Below, in pieces: positions 55,349 through 64,000 of a DNA stretch of 64,000 nt (positions are counted from its first letter, which is position 1; every line of letters starts with the position of its first letter). Under the pieces are notes generated by a model that saw nothing but the letters and a program-made list of their open reading frames with translations, was not told where the DNA came from and did no database searches. Made by a program: the position numbers and the translations under genes. Source of the stretch: Thermococcus siculi (lineage in GTDB: Archaea > Methanobacteriota_B > Thermococci > Thermococcales > Thermococcaceae); contig NZ_CP015103.1 in NCBI RefSeq assembly GCF_002214505.1, forward strand, positions 1,054,001 through 1,118,000, written 5' to 3'.

Positions 55349-55816
55349 TCACTTTTTCCTCTTCGAAAGGGCTATGCGTTTGCTCCCCTGGTAGTTGCCG
55401 CGGTAGGGGTTCCTCGCCGGGCCCTCAAGCCTTATGAAAGCTATCTGGACGAAGCGTTCACCGTAAGCCAGCTCCACCGGCTCGCCAGAGGCGTTGAAGA
55501 GAGCCAGCGTGAGATTCCCGTCCCAGCCGGGGTCGACCCACGCGAAGGAGCCGAGGAGGCCCTCCCTGGCGAGGCTGCTCCTGAGCTTCATGTCGCCCAT
55601 CACATCGTCGGGGAGCTTCACGCGTTCGAGGGTCAGAACGAGGGCGTGGGTCTTCGGCGGGATTACTATTCCGCCCTCTTTCTCGACGTCGATGAGCTTC
55701 CCGTTTATGTACGCCTCCTTTCCAACGCGAAGGTCGTAGCCAGCGGGCTGGAGGGATTTTTCGTTGAAGGGTTCGATCAGAATCTCCTTCCTGATTTTCC
55801 AGTCCGGGAGCATCAT
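55349..55816 (-). CDS. dcd: dCTP deaminase
   Basis: A 155-residue trimeric deaminase of the dUTPase fold that turns dCTP into dUTP (or into dUMP in bifunctional archaeal forms). Motifs: SLQPAGYDLRVG, RSSLAREGLLGSFAWVDPGWDG with the catalytic Glu region, and QIAFIRLEGPARNPYRGNYQGSKR. Two adjacent ATGs (55816 and 55813) follow GGTGGT; the first is listed. The gene stands alone, with the intergenic repeat region upstream. Confidence 0.93.
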   Translation of the reverse strand: MMLPDWKIRKEILIEPFNEKSLQPAGYDLRVGKEAYINGKLIDVEKEGGIVIPPKTHALVLTLERVKLPDDVMGDMKLRSSLAREGLLGSFAWVDPGWDGNLTLALFNASGEPVELAYGERFVQIAFIRLEGPARNPYRGNYQGSKRIALSKRKK

Positions 55817-55969
55817 TTTAGACCACCGGATTCAGTACAGGGATATCGTATAAAACCGTTCCGGGAACTCCGAAGAAATTCGCGCAGGTGGGTGAGCAAA
55901 CATTAAAAATTTGCATTTTCAGGGAGCATGCCCCCTTCTGCCATCCGTCTAGGACGCTTGAACGGCAGT

Positions 55970-56345
55970 GAAAGCAGCGCTGAAGCTTTTGGAAAACTTC
56001 ACCAAGGAAAGTTTGCAGGGCAAAGTTCCATCAAAGTTCGTGGTTCTTGGTTGGGGAGCTATTTGGGAATGTATTTTCCCGAGTGTTGGCCTTTTCGATT
56101 GTGAATTCAATTTTTAGCGAGCTTGTTATTCGTGAGTTTGCATTTTAATCGACGCCCGCAGGGCGTCAAGGAGAGAAACTCCTTTTTGGTTGGCTTGTCT
56201 GAAGAATTCACTGACTTTTGGGTTCGTGTATTGTGAAAATCCTCAGAGAATAGCAATTTTAGGCGGAACCACGAGCCTTGATCAAACTCAATGGGACTGT
56301 CGTCCCGTGCGTTGAAGCGGAGCTTCAACGTCGCGCAGGCGAAGT
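55970..56345. repeat. Intergenic region with two related inverted repeat cores and several hairpins
   Basis: No gene is credible between dcd and tRNA-Arg. One core (56020-56052) reads GCAAAGTTCCATCAAAGTTC then GTGGTTCTTGG on the + strand and matches the element near tRNA-Cys. A weaker, opposite copy lies at about 56236-56290 (GGCGGAACCACGAGCCTTGA on the + strand). Hairpins: GACGCCC-GCA-GGGCGTC (56151-56167), AAGGAG-AGAAA-CTCCTT followed by T (56168-56187), GGGAC-TGTC-GTCCC (56293-56306) and CGTTGAAGC-GGA-GCTTCAACG (56310-56330). Confidence 0.5.
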
Positions 56346-56353
56346 TTGTTTTC

Positions 56354-56429
<76 letters not shown>

Positions 56430-56589
56430 ACCGGGGATGGTTCACGGTGGCCAAAGATAAACCTTGCGGTCTTTTCTCAGTTCTTATTTTGTCGCTGGAA
56501 TCGCCCCGGAGAAAGCTCGATCCGGACATGTACAGGAGAACACTGGTGACGTTCTGGATCATCAAGAACCGTGGGGAAAAGTTTTGAGT

Positions 56590-56607
56590 GTCCGCCCGAG
56601 GGCGGAC
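56590..56607 (-). terminator. Hairpin after the rpl12 gene
   Basis: GTCCGCC-CGAG-GGCGGAC is a seven-base perfect stem with a four-base loop, 17 bases after the rpl12 stop, and AACTTTT follows on the minus strand. It probably ends the ribosomal stalk operon. Confidence 0.5.
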
Positions 56608-56623
56608 AAAAGGGAAGAGGAGT

Positions 56624-56941
56624 TCAGCCGAAGAGGGCACCGAGACCGGCGAGGGCCTCCTCCTCGCTGGCCTCCTCTTCCTCTTCCTCCTCTTCCTCAG
56701 CGGCGGCCTCAGCCGGAGCCTCGGCGGCCGGAGCAGCGGCAACGGCCACCGGGGCGGCGACCGGCATGGCGGCCTTCTCGATGACCTCGTCGATGTTGAC
56801 GCCCTCAAGGGCGGCAACGAGGGCCTTTATCCTGGCCTCGTCCGGGCTGACACCAGCGGCCTCAAGGACGGCCTTGAGGTTCTCCTCGGTTATCTCCTTA
56901 CCAGCGGCGTGGAGCAGCAGAGCGGCATACACGTACTCCAT
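56624..56941 (-). CDS. rpl12: 50S ribosomal protein L12 (P1)
   Basis: A 105-residue acidic stalk protein that recruits translation factors. An N-terminal dimer domain ([19 protein letters not shown]) is followed by an Ala/Pro hinge and a Glu-rich tail ending [13 protein letters not shown], the factor-binding end. ATG at 56941 follows GGAGGTG; the open frame starts five codons earlier. The same last residues recur at the end of rplP0 next to it, a normal archaeal feature. Confidence 0.96.
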   Translation of the reverse strand: MEYVYAALLLHAAGKEITEENLKAVLEAAGVSPDEARIKALVAALEGVNIDEVIEKAAMPVAAPVAVAAAPAAEAPAEAAAEEEEEEEEEASEEEALAGLGALFG

Positions 56942-57019
56942 TTTTCGCACCTCCAATCATCTTCATTTTTTCATTCATTTCACACGGATTCGTTCAGGGA
57001 TACGAGGGAAATGGAAAGT

Positions 57020-58042
57020 TCAGCCGAAGAGCGCGCCCAGTCCAGCGAGCGCGTCCTCCTCGGATGCCTCCTCCTCTTCCTCTTCTTCCTCGGCCTCCTC
57101 AACCTTCTCTTCAGCCGGCTGAGGGGCAGTTGCAACAGCCATTTGTGCCTGTTGGTTTAAAAGCTCTTTGGTCTTCTCGTCGAGCAGATCCTCAGGCAGC
57201 TCCTGGGCTATGAGCAGGACTGCACGGAGGGCCCTGCCAAAGATGTCCTCGACGGTCTCTGGGGTGACGTAGCCAGCCTCGACAGCGACGTTCTTCGCTC
57301 CGAGGAACGCCTTCTGGATGATGGCCTCGATGGTCTCGCTGGTCGGGTAGGCGGTGTTGACCGACAGGTTGAACGCGTGCATGTAGGCCTGCTGGAGCAT
57401 GTTGATGTACTCGTTCTCGTCAATGGCAAGGACGTCCGGCGTGTAGACTATGCCATCCTCGTAGGCCGCGAGCAGGTTGAGACCGACCTCGAGCGGCTCG
57501 ATGCCGAGCGCGTTGAGGATTCTCGCGAGCTGGTCGGTTATGACCTCGCCGGCCTTGAGGACGGTGTAGTCCTTCTGGATGCTGACCTTACCCTTCTCGA
57601 TCCTCGCGGGGATTCCGAGGGCCTGCATCTCACCAACGAGCGGACCCGGAGCGAGTGAGGTCGGTCCTGCCGGAATGACGACGTCGTGCGGAACGACCGC
57701 TCCGGCCTTGGCCGGGGCCGGAGTCTTGCTCTCCTCAAGGAGCTTGTAGAGCTTGAAGGGGTTCATCTCGGTGGCGAGTATTCCGGCTCCGCCCTCGATG
57801 TGGTCGATGAGCTTCTCAAGCTCCGGGTTGTTGAGTTCTTCCGCGGCCCTCTTTATGGCGAGTTCGATGAGGGTGTTCCTGCTGACCCTCAGGAGCGCCT
57901 TTCCGCGGAGCTTCTCACGCATCTTGCTGAGCGGGTAGGCTGGGACGCCGGCCACATCGACGAGCGCTATCACTGGGTAGCTCTTGATGATCTTGGTGAG
58001 TTCTTCAACTTCCTTCTTCTTCCACTCGGCTACGTGGGCCAT
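57020..58042 (-). CDS. rplP0: 50S ribosomal protein L10 (P0)
   Basis: A 340-residue stalk base protein that anchors L12 dimers on 23S rRNA. It holds the rRNA-binding domain (residues 1-100, [18 protein letters not shown]), a central archaeal/eukaryotic insertion, then three helices for L12 and a Glu-rich tail ending [16 protein letters not shown] at 58042 follows GAGGTGAG. It lies between rpl1 and rpl12 as in other archaea. Confidence 0.96.
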   Translation of the reverse strand: MAHVAEWKKKEVEELTKIIKSYPVIALVDVAGVPAYPLSKMREKLRGKALLRVSRNTLIELAIKRAAEELNNPELEKLIDHIEGGAGILATEMNPFKLYKLLEESKTPAPAKAGAVVPHDVVIPAGPTSLAPGPLVGEMQALGIPARIEKGKVSIQKDYTVLKAGEVITDQLARILNALGIEPLEVGLNLLAAYEDGIVYTPDVLAIDENEYINMLQQAYMHAFNLSVNTAYPTSETIEAIIQKAFLGAKNVAVEAGYVTPETVEDIFGRALRAVLLIAQELPEDLLDEKTKELLNQQAQMAVATAPQPAEEKVEEAEEEEEEEEASEEDALAGLGALFG

Positions 58043-58047
58043 CTCAC

Positions 58048-58698
58048 TCACCTCTCCACCTTAACGGCCGGTCCCATGGTGGTCTTGACGTACACTGACT
58101 TCACTTGGTTCTCGCCGCGCTCCAGCTTGTTGATTATGGCGTTGAGAACGGCCTCGGCGTTCTCGGCAAGCTTCTCGTCGTCCATGTCCTCGGTTCCTAT
58201 CCTGGCGTGGACAACCGGGTTGTTCTTGAGCTGAACCCTGACGGTCCTCTTGAGCCTGGCCACGATCGGCTCGAGGTTGGTCATGGTCGGCGGAACGACC
58301 TGCGGCATCTTGTTCCTCGGACCGAGGTACCTACCGAGGTACCTACCGATCTTCGGCATCAGCGGAGCCGCCGCTATGAAGAAGTCGTAGTTCTTCGCTA
58401 GCTTCCTTGCCTCTCTCGGGTTCTTGGCCAGCTCCTCAAGCTGCTCTCCACTAATCACATCAAGCCCGAGCTTTTTAGCCGCCTCGGCAACGGCACCATC
58501 AGCGATGACCGCGATCTTAGGCTCCTTCCCACGACCGTGGGGCAGCACAACCTCAAGCTTGAACCTGTTCTCCGGCTTGCGGAGGTCGATATCCTTGAGG
58601 TTGACTGCCATCTCGACGGTCTGTGTGAAGTTGCGCGGCTTAGCCCGGGCCTTCGCCTCCTTCACCGCTTCCACGATTTTCTGCCTGTCAAAGGCCAT
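58048..58698 (-). CDS. rpl1: 50S ribosomal protein L1
   Basis: A 216-residue uL1, which binds 23S rRNA at the mobile L1 stalk and, in some archaea, its own mRNA. Recognisable: [31 protein letters not shown] and [17 protein letters not shown]. Its message starts from an internal promoter between rpl11 and rpl1 (see 58699-58777), so L1, P0 and L12 can be made apart from L11. Confidence 0.96.
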   Translation of the reverse strand: MAFDRQKIVEAVKEAKARAKPRNFTQTVEMAVNLKDIDLRKPENRFKLEVVLPHGRGKEPKIAVIADGAVAEAAKKLGLDVISGEQLEELAKNPREARKLAKNYDFFIAAAPLMPKIGRYLGRYLGPRNKMPQVVPPTMTNLEPIVARLKRTVRVQLKNNPVVHARIGTEDMDDEKLAENAEAVLNAIINKLERGENQVKSVYVKTTMGPAVKVER

Positions 58699-58777
58699 TT
58701 ACAGCCCTCCTTTCGGTTTTGATTTAAGCCCGAAAAAGTCAAAGATGCGTAAAAAGAGGGATTTTTAAACTTTTCCC
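58699..58777 (-). promoter_or_regulatory. Internal promoter and leader of rpl1
   Basis: On the minus strand GGAAAAGTTTAAAAATC (about 58758-58775) is a BRE/TATA. The leader then holds TTTCGG and CCGAAA arms (about 58730-58735 and 58712-58717) whose second arm runs directly into the ribosome site AGGAGGG. The fold could hide that site. Confidence 0.45.
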
Positions 58778-59269
58778 TCACTCCTCGGCGTTGGCGAAAA
58801 TCTCGTCGTAAACGCCTTCGTCAATTTCCCTCTGAACTTCCCTGGGATCCTTGCCTTCCACCGTGACGCCCATGCTGAGGGCAGTCCCAATGACCTCCTT
58901 GGCTGCAGCCTTGAGGTCAGCTGCAAGCATCTGCTCCTGCTTGGCCTTGGCTATCCTGATGACCTGCTCCATGGTGAGGTTCCCGACCGGAGTGTGGCCT
59001 GCCTCGCTTGAGCCCTTCGGGGCGCCTATCTCCTTCTTGATGAGCTGGCTGACCGGCGGGACACCGACCTCTATCTCAAAGGACTTCTTCTTGGGGTCGG
59101 TAACGATGATCTTAACGGGAACCTGCATTCCCTCGAAGTCCTTGGTGGCCTTGTTGATCTCGTCAACGACCTGTTTAACGTTGAGTCCGAGCGGACCGAT
59201 AGCGGGACCGAGCGGGGGTCCGGGTGAAGCCTTTCCTCCCTCAACGAGCACCTCAACAATCTGTGCCAT
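58778..59269 (-). CDS. rpl11: 50S ribosomal protein L11
   Basis: A 163-residue uL11 that binds the GTPase-associated centre of 23S rRNA. Conserved start [20 protein letters not shown] and a C-terminal RNA-binding domain. ATG at 59269 ([12 protein letters not shown]) follows GAGGTGAG; the longer open frame has no such site. It lies 26 bases after spt5. Confidence 0.96.
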   Translation of the reverse strand: MAQIVEVLVEGGKASPGPPLGPAIGPLGLNVKQVVDEINKATKDFEGMQVPVKIIVTDPKKKSFEIEVGVPPVSQLIKKEIGAPKGSSEAGHTPVGNLTMEQVIRIAKAKQEQMLAADLKAAAKEVIGTALSMGVTVEGKDPREVQREIDEGVYDEIFANAEE

Positions 59270-59295
59270 TTTTCTCACCTCTGTCTGTTGACCGT

Positions 59296-59754
59296 TCACT
59301 CCTTCTGGCGTTTGCTTATAAGTCTAACGTATTCGCCCCTCACCGTGACCGGGATCGGGACGACTGAACCTATTAGCTCAACGACTATCTCGTCCTTGGC
59401 CTCGTCAACCCTGACGACCTTCGCTTTCTCGCCCTTGAACGGGCCGGCGATAAGCTCAACGATGTCACCGGGTTCGAAGCCGCTCACAGCGGGCTTCTCC
59501 TCCAGGAAGTGCTCTATTTCCTCGAACCTGACCACTCCCGGAAGGGTGCCCTTGGCGTGGCGTATGCCCTTTATCGCCTCGTCGACGGCGCTCTTGCTCG
59601 GCGCCTCAACGAAGATGTAGCCCTTGACCTTTGAGGGCGCGAGTATGGCATAGACGGGAAGGTTGTATGTCTTAATCTTGCTGTATATTAGCTTGGCGGT
59701 GGTCTCTTCCTGGCCCACCGTGACGCGTACTGTGAATATCTTGCCATCGCTCAT
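59296..59754 (-). CDS. spt5: Transcription elongation factor Spt5 (NusG)
   Basis: A 152-residue protein with an NGN domain ([18 protein letters not shown]) and a KOW domain ([25 protein letters not shown]). It binds the polymerase clamp with Spt4, stays with the elongation complex and links transcription to translation. It lies between secE and rpl11, the usual order. Start follows GGTGAT. Confidence 0.96.
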   Translation of the reverse strand: MSDGKIFTVRVTVGQEETTAKLIYSKIKTYNLPVYAILAPSKVKGYIFVEAPSKSAVDEAIKGIRHAKGTLPGVVRFEEIEHFLEEKPAVSGFEPGDIVELIAGPFKGEKAKVVRVDEAKDEIVVELIGSVVPIPVTVRGEYVRLISKRQKE

Positions 59755-59778
59755 CTTATATCACCCGGGTTTGCTGGC

Positions 59779-59961
59779 TTATGAGCCGGTGATGAGGTAG
59801 CCGAACAGGCGGATTATGAGGCCTATTGAGCCTATGAGTATCATTCCGATGCCGGTAATCTTGGCAGCCATCTTAAACTCCTTTGAACCCGGCTTCTTCG
59901 TGACAAGCAAAACCCTCCGCGACTCCGCGAAGAAATTTTTAAGCTTTTCCGTGTTGGTTGC
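59779..59961 (-). CDS. secE: Preprotein translocase subunit SecE
   Basis: A 60-residue single-span protein that clamps the SecY channel: a cytoplasmic helix (LKNFFAESRRVLLVTKKPG) then one membrane helix (ITGIGMILIGSIGLIIRLFGYLI). The GTG at 59961 (VATNTEKL) follows GAGGTGA by nine bases and gives the normal length; the frame is open to 60006, overlapping ftsZ. Confidence 0.92.
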   Translation of the reverse strand, partial: ATNTEKLKNFFAESRRVLLVTKKPGSKEFKMAAKITGIGMILIGSIGLIIRLFGYLITGS

Positions 59962-60002
59962 CACCGTCGTCACCTCTTTAAATTTTGAAAATGAAAGGGT
60001 AG

Positions 60003-61127
60003 TCAAAGCTCCTCAAGGTCGAGTTTAATAACTTTTCTCTCCTGCTCCTCCCCATAGTAGGAGGTGGGTTCCTCTTCCGCTACGGCGTAGGGTGAGCTGA
60101 CACCCGTGACCACGATGAGTATCCTTATCATCTTGCCTAGCTCCTCGTCGAGCTGGATTCCCCAGATGACCTGGGCCTCGGGATCAAGCTTGCTCGTGAC
60201 CAGCTCGATTATCTGCTGGGCCTCCTCGAGCTTGACGTCGCTTCCGCTGATGCTTATCAGAGCGCCCTTCGCGCCGCTTATGTCGACGTCGAGGAGCGGG
60301 CTGTTGAGGGCCTGCTGGGCGGCCTCAAGTGCCCTCTTCTCGCTGTCGCTCTCGCCGATACCGATCATGGCAACGCCGCCGTCCTTCATGACGGCGCGGA
60401 CATCATTGAAGTCGAGGTTGACGAGACCGGGCTTGGTGATTAGCTCGGTTATTCCCTTGACGGCCTGGACGAGTATCTCGTCGGCGACCTTGAAGGCCAT
60501 GTGTATCGGCAGGGTAGGAGCTACCTCCATGAGCTTGTCGTTCGGGATGACTATGACGGTGTCGCTGTTCTTCCTGAGCCTCTCGAGGCCGTACTCGGCG
60601 TTCTTGATGCGCCTTATGCCCTCAACGGTGAACGGGAGGGTGACCACTGAGACCGTGAGGGCGCCCATCTTCTTGGCCATCTCCGCAACGACCGGGGCGG
60701 CACCGGTACCGGTTCCGCCGCCGAGACCGCAGGTTATGAAGACCATGTCGGCCCCTTCGAGGGCGTCCCTGATTTCCCTCTCGCTCTCCTTGGCGGCCTC
60801 TTCGCCCATCTTGGGGTTGTTTCCAGCACCGAGACCCCTTGTAAGCTCCTTTCCGATGAGTATCTTCCTGTGAGCGCGAACCTTAAGGAGGTCCTGGGCA
60901 TCGGTGTTAACCGCGATAACCTTCGCTCCCTGGATGCCGACCTGCATCATCCTGTTGATGGTGTTACAGCCGGCACCGCCGACACCAACGACATATATCT
61001 TGGCCTGAATCTGCTCAAGAATCCTCTTGAGCTCCTCATCGATGTCAGTCTGGGGGGCCTGGGCCTCCGGAACCTTGTTAGGGCCAACGGAGGTTCTTTC
61101 AATGGCGTCTTCAATCAGCTTCAGCAT
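60003..61127 (-). CDS. ftsZ: Cell division GTPase FtsZ
   Basis: A 374-residue tubulin-like GTPase that assembles the division ring. Tubulin signature [13 protein letters not shown]-terminal [15 protein letters not shown], and T7-loop region [18 protein letters not shown]. An archaeal N-terminal extension of about 40 residues precedes the core. ATG at 61127 follows GGAGGGTG; the open frame to 61163 is not preferred. A TATA-like AAATTTATATAC is at about 61176-61187. It is the first gene of the ftsZ-secE-spt5-rpl11 line. Confidence 0.95.
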   Translation of the reverse strand: MLKLIEDAIERTSVGPNKVPEAQAPQTDIDEELKRILEQIQAKIYVVGVGGAGCNTINRMMQVGIQGAKVIAVNTDAQDLLKVRAHRKILIGKELTRGLGAGNNPKMGEEAAKESEREIRDALEGADMVFITCGLGGGTGTGAAPVVAEMAKKMGALTVSVVTLPFTVEGIRRIKNAEYGLERLRKNSDTVIVIPNDKLMEVAPTLPIHMAFKVADEILVQAVKGITELITKPGLVNLDFNDVRAVMKDGGVAMIGIGESDSEKRALEAAQQALNSPLLDVDISGAKGALISISGSDVKLEEAQQIIELVTSKLDPEAQVIWGIQLDEELGKMIRILIVVTGVSSPYAVAEEEPTSYYGEEQERKVIKLDLEEL

Positions 61128-61248
61128 CTTTTCACCCTCCGGGCAATTTAACATCTGTTCCACTTTGTACGCACCTAGTATATAAATTTAGCTAAGGGCA
61201 AGTGCTGATTTTAAAATCCCGCTCAACATCTTTAAAGATTTCGCCCGT

Positions 61249-62067
61249 TCAGTCCCTTATGAACTCCAAGTTCAGCTCTTCGGCAAGTGTTCTAGCCATC
61301 TGCCTGGTTTCTCCCCTACTGCCCTTCCAGTCAACGTAGATGGCATCGACTCCTCCCTGCGTCCTCTCGATAGCCTTCAGGAGAAGTTCCTTTTTCAGCG
61401 GGTGGGCGTACTTCGGTGCGATGTGGCTGAAGGCCAAGTCGGTCTCGAGTGCCCTCTTCGTCTGCTTGGGTGCATAGTGGCCACCGCCTATGCCTATTGC
61501 GACGGGGAACTTGGCCTTTTCGTAGTTCTCCAGAACGTGGACTATCGATTCGGCTATTATCTCGCCGGCCCTGTCTATCACCCACTCCTCCTCGCTCGAG
61601 CCTATCTCTATGAAGAGGCTCGGCACGTCGAGCTCGCTCGGCCCGTGGTGGGTCGCCTCGTAGCAGACCGTCCAGCCGAGGTCGTTCAGCTCGTTCATCT
61701 TCATGAGGGCGAGCTTCATGGCAGCGGGCTGGGCCACCGCGAGGCTCTCATCTTTTCCACCGTACATTGCCTTCCCCCAGTTGCCCGTGACGTGGGTGGT
61801 TAAGGCAGGCAGCTTCTGCTTGCTCGAGTGTCTCGATGCGAACACTATTATCTCCGGCCTTTCCCCAAGCTGGTTCTCTATCTCCCTGTCTAAGTGGTCG
61901 TAGTATATCATCTCATCGTTGGTTGTCAGTATCAGGGTCTCGTCCTTCGAGTAGACAGGATTGCCGTCGAAGGTCTTTTCGGTCTCCTTAAAGCCGAAGT
62001 TCTCGATCAGCTTCCCCATTATGTTCATGGACGCCAGGTCAACCTTCGTCGTCATTACCACTTTCAT
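61249..62067 (-). CDS. dtdA: D-aminoacyl-tRNA deacylase (DTD2/GEK1 type)
   Basis: A 272-residue zinc enzyme that hydrolyses D-amino acids from tRNA and, in plants, also removes aldehyde adducts. Seen: [48 protein letters not shown] and [22 protein letters not shown]-like AAAGGCTTTTAAT lies at about 62098-62110 on the minus strand. It stands alone, divergent from the TRAP transporter genes. Confidence 0.92.
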   Translation of the reverse strand: MKVVMTTKVDLASMNIMGKLIENFGFKETEKTFDGNPVYSKDETLILTTNDEMIYYDHLDREIENQLGERPEIIVFASRHSSKQKLPALTTHVTGNWGKAMYGGKDESLAVAQPAAMKLALMKMNELNDLGWTVCYEATHHGPSELDVPSLFIEIGSSEEEWVIDRAGEIIAESIVHVLENYEKAKFPVAIGIGGGHYAPKQTKRALETDLAFSHIAPKYAHPLKKELLLKAIERTQGGVDAIYVDWKGSRGETRQMARTLAEELNLEFIRD

Positions 62068-62203
62068 GTTTCAACCCCCTCAATGGTTACCCTCCCGATT
62101 AAAAGCCTTTGTCCGGGTGGTGGTTCTACTTTCGTATAGTTTGCTTCGATACTCTGTCGACTAACATTCAAGCTCGGCGAAAGATTTACGAAAATGTAAC
62201 GCA

Positions 62204-62212
62204 AACTATATA
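62204..62212 (+). promoter_or_regulatory. Promoter of the TRAP-TAXI operon, with a leader hairpin
   Basis: AACTATATAAC fits a TATA box. Initiation near 62235 puts an inverted repeat ATATGGC-CGTTGT-GCCATAT (62238-62257) at the very 5' end of the message. The leader ends with CGGAGGTG before the ATG at 62290. Confidence 0.55.
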
Positions 62213-62289
62213 ACTTTGAATGTGCTTCAATATCCTAATATGGCCGTTGTGCCATATATGTACATCTTAGTTCGGAGGTGTTTGGGAAA

Positions 62290-63318
62290 ATGAAAAAGTT
62301 TGTCTCAATCGGCCTGGTTGCCGTTTTGGTTTTTGCGGTCGTTATGGCCGGCTGTATGAGTCCGAGTGAGGAATCTTCCACAACGGGACCGACCGAGAGC
62401 TATTCGGTTGAAATATACACCGGAGGAACCAGCGGTGTCTACTACCCGCTCGGCTCGGCCTATGCCAACATTCTGAACCAGTACAGCCAGAAGGAGACCA
62501 CCATCAAGATCGAGGCCAGGGCAGTCACCAGCGGCGCCAGTGTTGCCAACGCCCAGGCCATAGGTGAGGGCAGGGCTCAGGCCGCCATCATGCAGAACGA
62601 CGTTGCATTCTACGCCTTCCACGGCGTCACCCTCGAGGCCTTCCAGGGCAACGCCATCACGAAGCTCCGTGGCGTTGCGGCCCTCTACCCGGAGACCATC
62701 CAGTTCGTCGTTAAAGCGGACAGTCCGATAACCAGCCTCCAGGATCTCAAGGGAAGGAAGGTTGCCGTTGGTGCCGCCGGAAGCGGTACGGCAGTTGCCG
62801 CCCAGCAGATACTCGAGGCCGCCGGTGTCTGGGACGACGTTGACAAGGTCTACCTCAAGTTCAGTGAGGCCGCCCAGCAGCTCAAACTGGGCCAAATCGA
62901 CGCGGCCGTTATTGTGTCCGGTGCTCCGACTCCGGCCATTGACCAGATAGCTGTCCAGACTCCCGTCAGGGTTCTCCCGATCGGGGACGACATCCTTCAG
63001 AAGCTCAAGAACAGCGGGTACATCTTCTACGTCAGCCAGACCCTTCCGAAGGATACCTACAACGGCATGACCGAGGACACCCCGACCCTCGCGGTCAAGG
63101 CAATCCTCGTGGTTAGTGCGGACGTTCCGGACGACGTAGTCTACGCCATGACCAAGCTCCTGTTCGACCACGTCGATGAGCTGAGGCAGGTTCACGCCAA
63201 GGCCCAGTACATAAGCTTCGACACCGCCCTCGATGGTATGAGCATCCCGCTCCACCCGGGAGCCATCAAGTATTACGAGGAGAAGGGTAAGGAAGTCCCC
63301 AGTGACTTAAAGCCGTGA
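62290..63318 (+). CDS. TAXI-family TRAP transporter solute-binding lipoprotein
   Basis: A 342-residue binding protein with lipobox VVMAGC, then the TAXI hallmark IYTGGTSGVYYPLGSAYANIL and later DLKGRKVAVGAAGSGTAVAAQQILEAAG. These proteins capture glutamate-like or other organic acids outside the cell and deliver them to a fused TRAP permease. ATG at 62290 follows CGGAGGTG by nine bases; a GTG at 62278 lies in that site. It heads the operon with DUF1850 and the permease. Confidence 0.92.
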   Translation: MKKFVSIGLVAVLVFAVVMAGCMSPSEESSTTGPTESYSVEIYTGGTSGVYYPLGSAYANILNQYSQKETTIKIEARAVTSGASVANAQAIGEGRAQAAIMQNDVAFYAFHGVTLEAFQGNAITKLRGVAALYPETIQFVVKADSPITSLQDLKGRKVAVGAAGSGTAVAAQQILEAAGVWDDVDKVYLKFSEAAQQLKLGQIDAAVIVSGAPTPAIDQIAVQTPVRVLPIGDDILQKLKNSGYIFYVSQTLPKDTYNGMTEDTPTLAVKAILVVSADVPDDVVYAMTKLLFDHVDELRQVHAKAQYISFDTALDGMSIPLHPGAIKYYEEKGKEVPSDLKP

Positions 63319-63329
63319 GGAGGGTCTCT

Positions 63330-63788
63330 TTGAGCCGAAAAACCCTTTCTTTTTTTGTCGTTTCAATTCTGCTTCTCGTCCTGTTTATCCCCGTGGAAGC
63401 GGTCGAGATAGACTTCGATGGATATTCCCATCTGTATCCCCCAGGTTCCCGCATTGAGATCTCGTACATCCACAGCGTCGAGAGGAGCACCGTCATCGAA
63501 GTCCTCGTTGCAAACGAGAGCGGCTTCTACTCCGTCGAGATGCGGTGGATGGACTTCGGGGCAGGCCTTCCCGAGGACATAGAGAACCTTACGGGTGGAT
63601 TTTACGTGAAAAGAACCCACGATTACCTCGGTAGGGGCTTTTCCTACTGGTTCATACCGTTAAACCATGCCAACGTCACGGTGAACGGCTCGCCGCTCCT
63701 CGTAGATTCCGACGGTGGGAGGAGCGTTGTTGTGAACTTCCGCCTCAGGCGGGTTCCGCTTGTAATGAGACTCATTGGGAGGTGGTAA
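63330..63788 (+). CDS. DUF1850 protein, TRAP-associated
   Basis: A 152-residue secreted or membrane-anchored protein with a signal-like start (SRKTLSFFVVSILLLVLFIPV) and one domain beginning SRIEISYIHSVERSTVIEV, the DUF1850 hallmark. Such proteins sit between the TAXI binding protein and the fused permease in many archaea and bacteria, role unknown. The TTG at 63330 is chosen because GAGGAGGG lies about six bases upstream; a GTG at 63315 that overlaps the previous stop lacks a ribosome site but is possible. It ends two bases before the permease start. Confidence 0.75.
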   Translation: MSRKTLSFFVVSILLLVLFIPVEAVEIDFDGYSHLYPPGSRIEISYIHSVERSTVIEVLVANESGFYSVEMRWMDFGAGLPEDIENLTGGFYVKRTHDYLGRGFSYWFIPLNHANVTVNGSPLLVDSDGGRSVVVNFRLRRVPLVMRLIGRW

Positions 63789-63790
63789 AA

Positions 63791-64000
63791 ATGGCAGAGG
63801 AACCAAGCATAGATGTCGTTGCCGTGGAGGAGGTTGTCATAGAAAGAACGCGAACCCTCTCCCCCCGGCTGGAGCTGGTCGTGAAAGTGGCAGCCATACT
63901 GATAGGCCTCTATGAAATACTGTTTATCTTCAACTTCAACTACACTCTCTACGACCTCTTCCAGCGCCTCGGGATTGAGCTAGAGTTCCTCAGGATAACC
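63791..64000 (+). CDS. TRAP transporter fused permease, start only (runs off the window)
   Basis: An open frame of 70 codons from an ATG that has GGTGGT before it, reading MAEEPSIDVVAVEEVVIERT and then a first membrane segment (LVVKVAAILIGLYEILFIFNF) with no stop before the window ends. Fused 4TM-12TM TRAP permeases with an N-terminal acidic leader follow TAXI binding proteins, so this is the expected partner. The identity rests on context and the first helix. Confidence 0.75.
   Translation, partial: MAEEPSIDVVAVEEVVIERTRTLSPRLELVVKVAAILIGLYEILFIFNFNYTLYDLFQRLGIELEFLRIT

Noticed and set aside
56447-56587. Plus-strand frame ending RTLVTFWIIKNRGEKF
   Set aside because: It overlaps the tRNA-Arg promoter, has no promoter of its own and no recognisable family; too weak to call.
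56624-57080. Repeated acidic C-terminus in rpl12 and rplP0
   Set aside because: The shared factor-binding tail is normal for archaeal stalk proteins.

Overview
The window is chromosomal DNA of a hyperthermophilic archaeon of the order Thermococcales, most likely a Thermococcus. The evidence is the RNA polymerase operon rpoH-rpoB-rpoA1-rpoA2-rpl30e-nusA-rps12-rps7, an HMf-type histone of 67 residues, archaeal DnaG primase, archaeal GluRS, GTP-dependent PEP carboxykinase, maltodextrin phosphorylase with a TGM-like operator, Spt5/SecE/FtsZ next to the L11-L1-P0-L12 genes, tRNA genes with encoded CCA ends, and many promoters of the BRE/TATA form (GAAAGNTTTATA-like). Coding density is very high and GC is high, which produces many long but false antisense reading frames. 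No rRNA, CRISPR array, transposase or phage module is seen.

Layout. 1-5 kb: a split LysO-type exporter, alanine aminotransferase, a ubiquitin-like MoaD/SAMP protein, tRNA-Ser and tRNA-Cys, an NreA-type repair protein and a phosphodiesterase. 5-6.5 kb: a GMC-type flavoprotein with a Cys cluster. 6.5-16 kb: the RNA polymerase and ribosomal protein operon on the minus strand. 16-17 kb: a promoter-rich gene-free stretch and three tRNAs. 17-20 kb: the two-subunit glycine decarboxylase. 20-26 kb: small and secreted proteins (three LolA-like secreted or lipoproteins, a PrsW-like membrane protease, an HAD phosphatase, a metallophosphoesterase) and one probable frameshifted gene. 25.8-33.5 kb: a co-directional glycerol/glycerol-3-phosphate island with a three-gene FAD/Fe-S dehydrogenase, glycerol kinase, two unknown membrane proteins and two glycerophosphodiesterases. 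33.6-41 kb: two MFS permeases, a hydrolase, a DUF2334 deacetylase-like protein, an ABC-2 exporter and a methyltransferase. 41-48 kb: thymidylate kinase, a degenerate phosphohexomutase with a sugar nucleotidyltransferase, PEP carboxykinase and maltodextrin phosphorylase. 48-56 kb: a sodium:neurotransmitter-type transporter, GluRS, DnaG with a TOPRIM protein, a radical SAM protein, histone and dCTP deaminase. 56-61 kb: tRNA-Arg and the translation/secretion cluster rpl12-rplP0-rpl1-rpl11-spt5-secE-ftsZ on the minus strand. 61-64 kb: D-aminoacyl-tRNA deacylase and the start of a TRAP-TAXI transporter operon that runs off the window.

How the parts fit. Central carbon genes (AlaAT, glycine decarboxylase, PEP carboxykinase, maltodextrin phosphorylase) suit a peptide- and maltodextrin-fermenting heterotroph. 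The glycerol island would turn glycerol or glycerophosphodiesters, probably from foreign lipids because archaeal lipids use glycerol-1-phosphate, into dihydroxyacetone phosphate. The least explained items are: inverted-repeat operators at the two glycerol promoters, the paired membrane proteins inside that island, hairpin-bearing intergenic repeats beside tRNA-Cys and tRNA-Arg, an orphan promoter near 16.13 kb, a phosphohexomutase relative that appears to have lost its catalytic loops, and the frameshifted small secreted gene near 24.8 kb. None of these is proven to be a new system from sequence reading alone.
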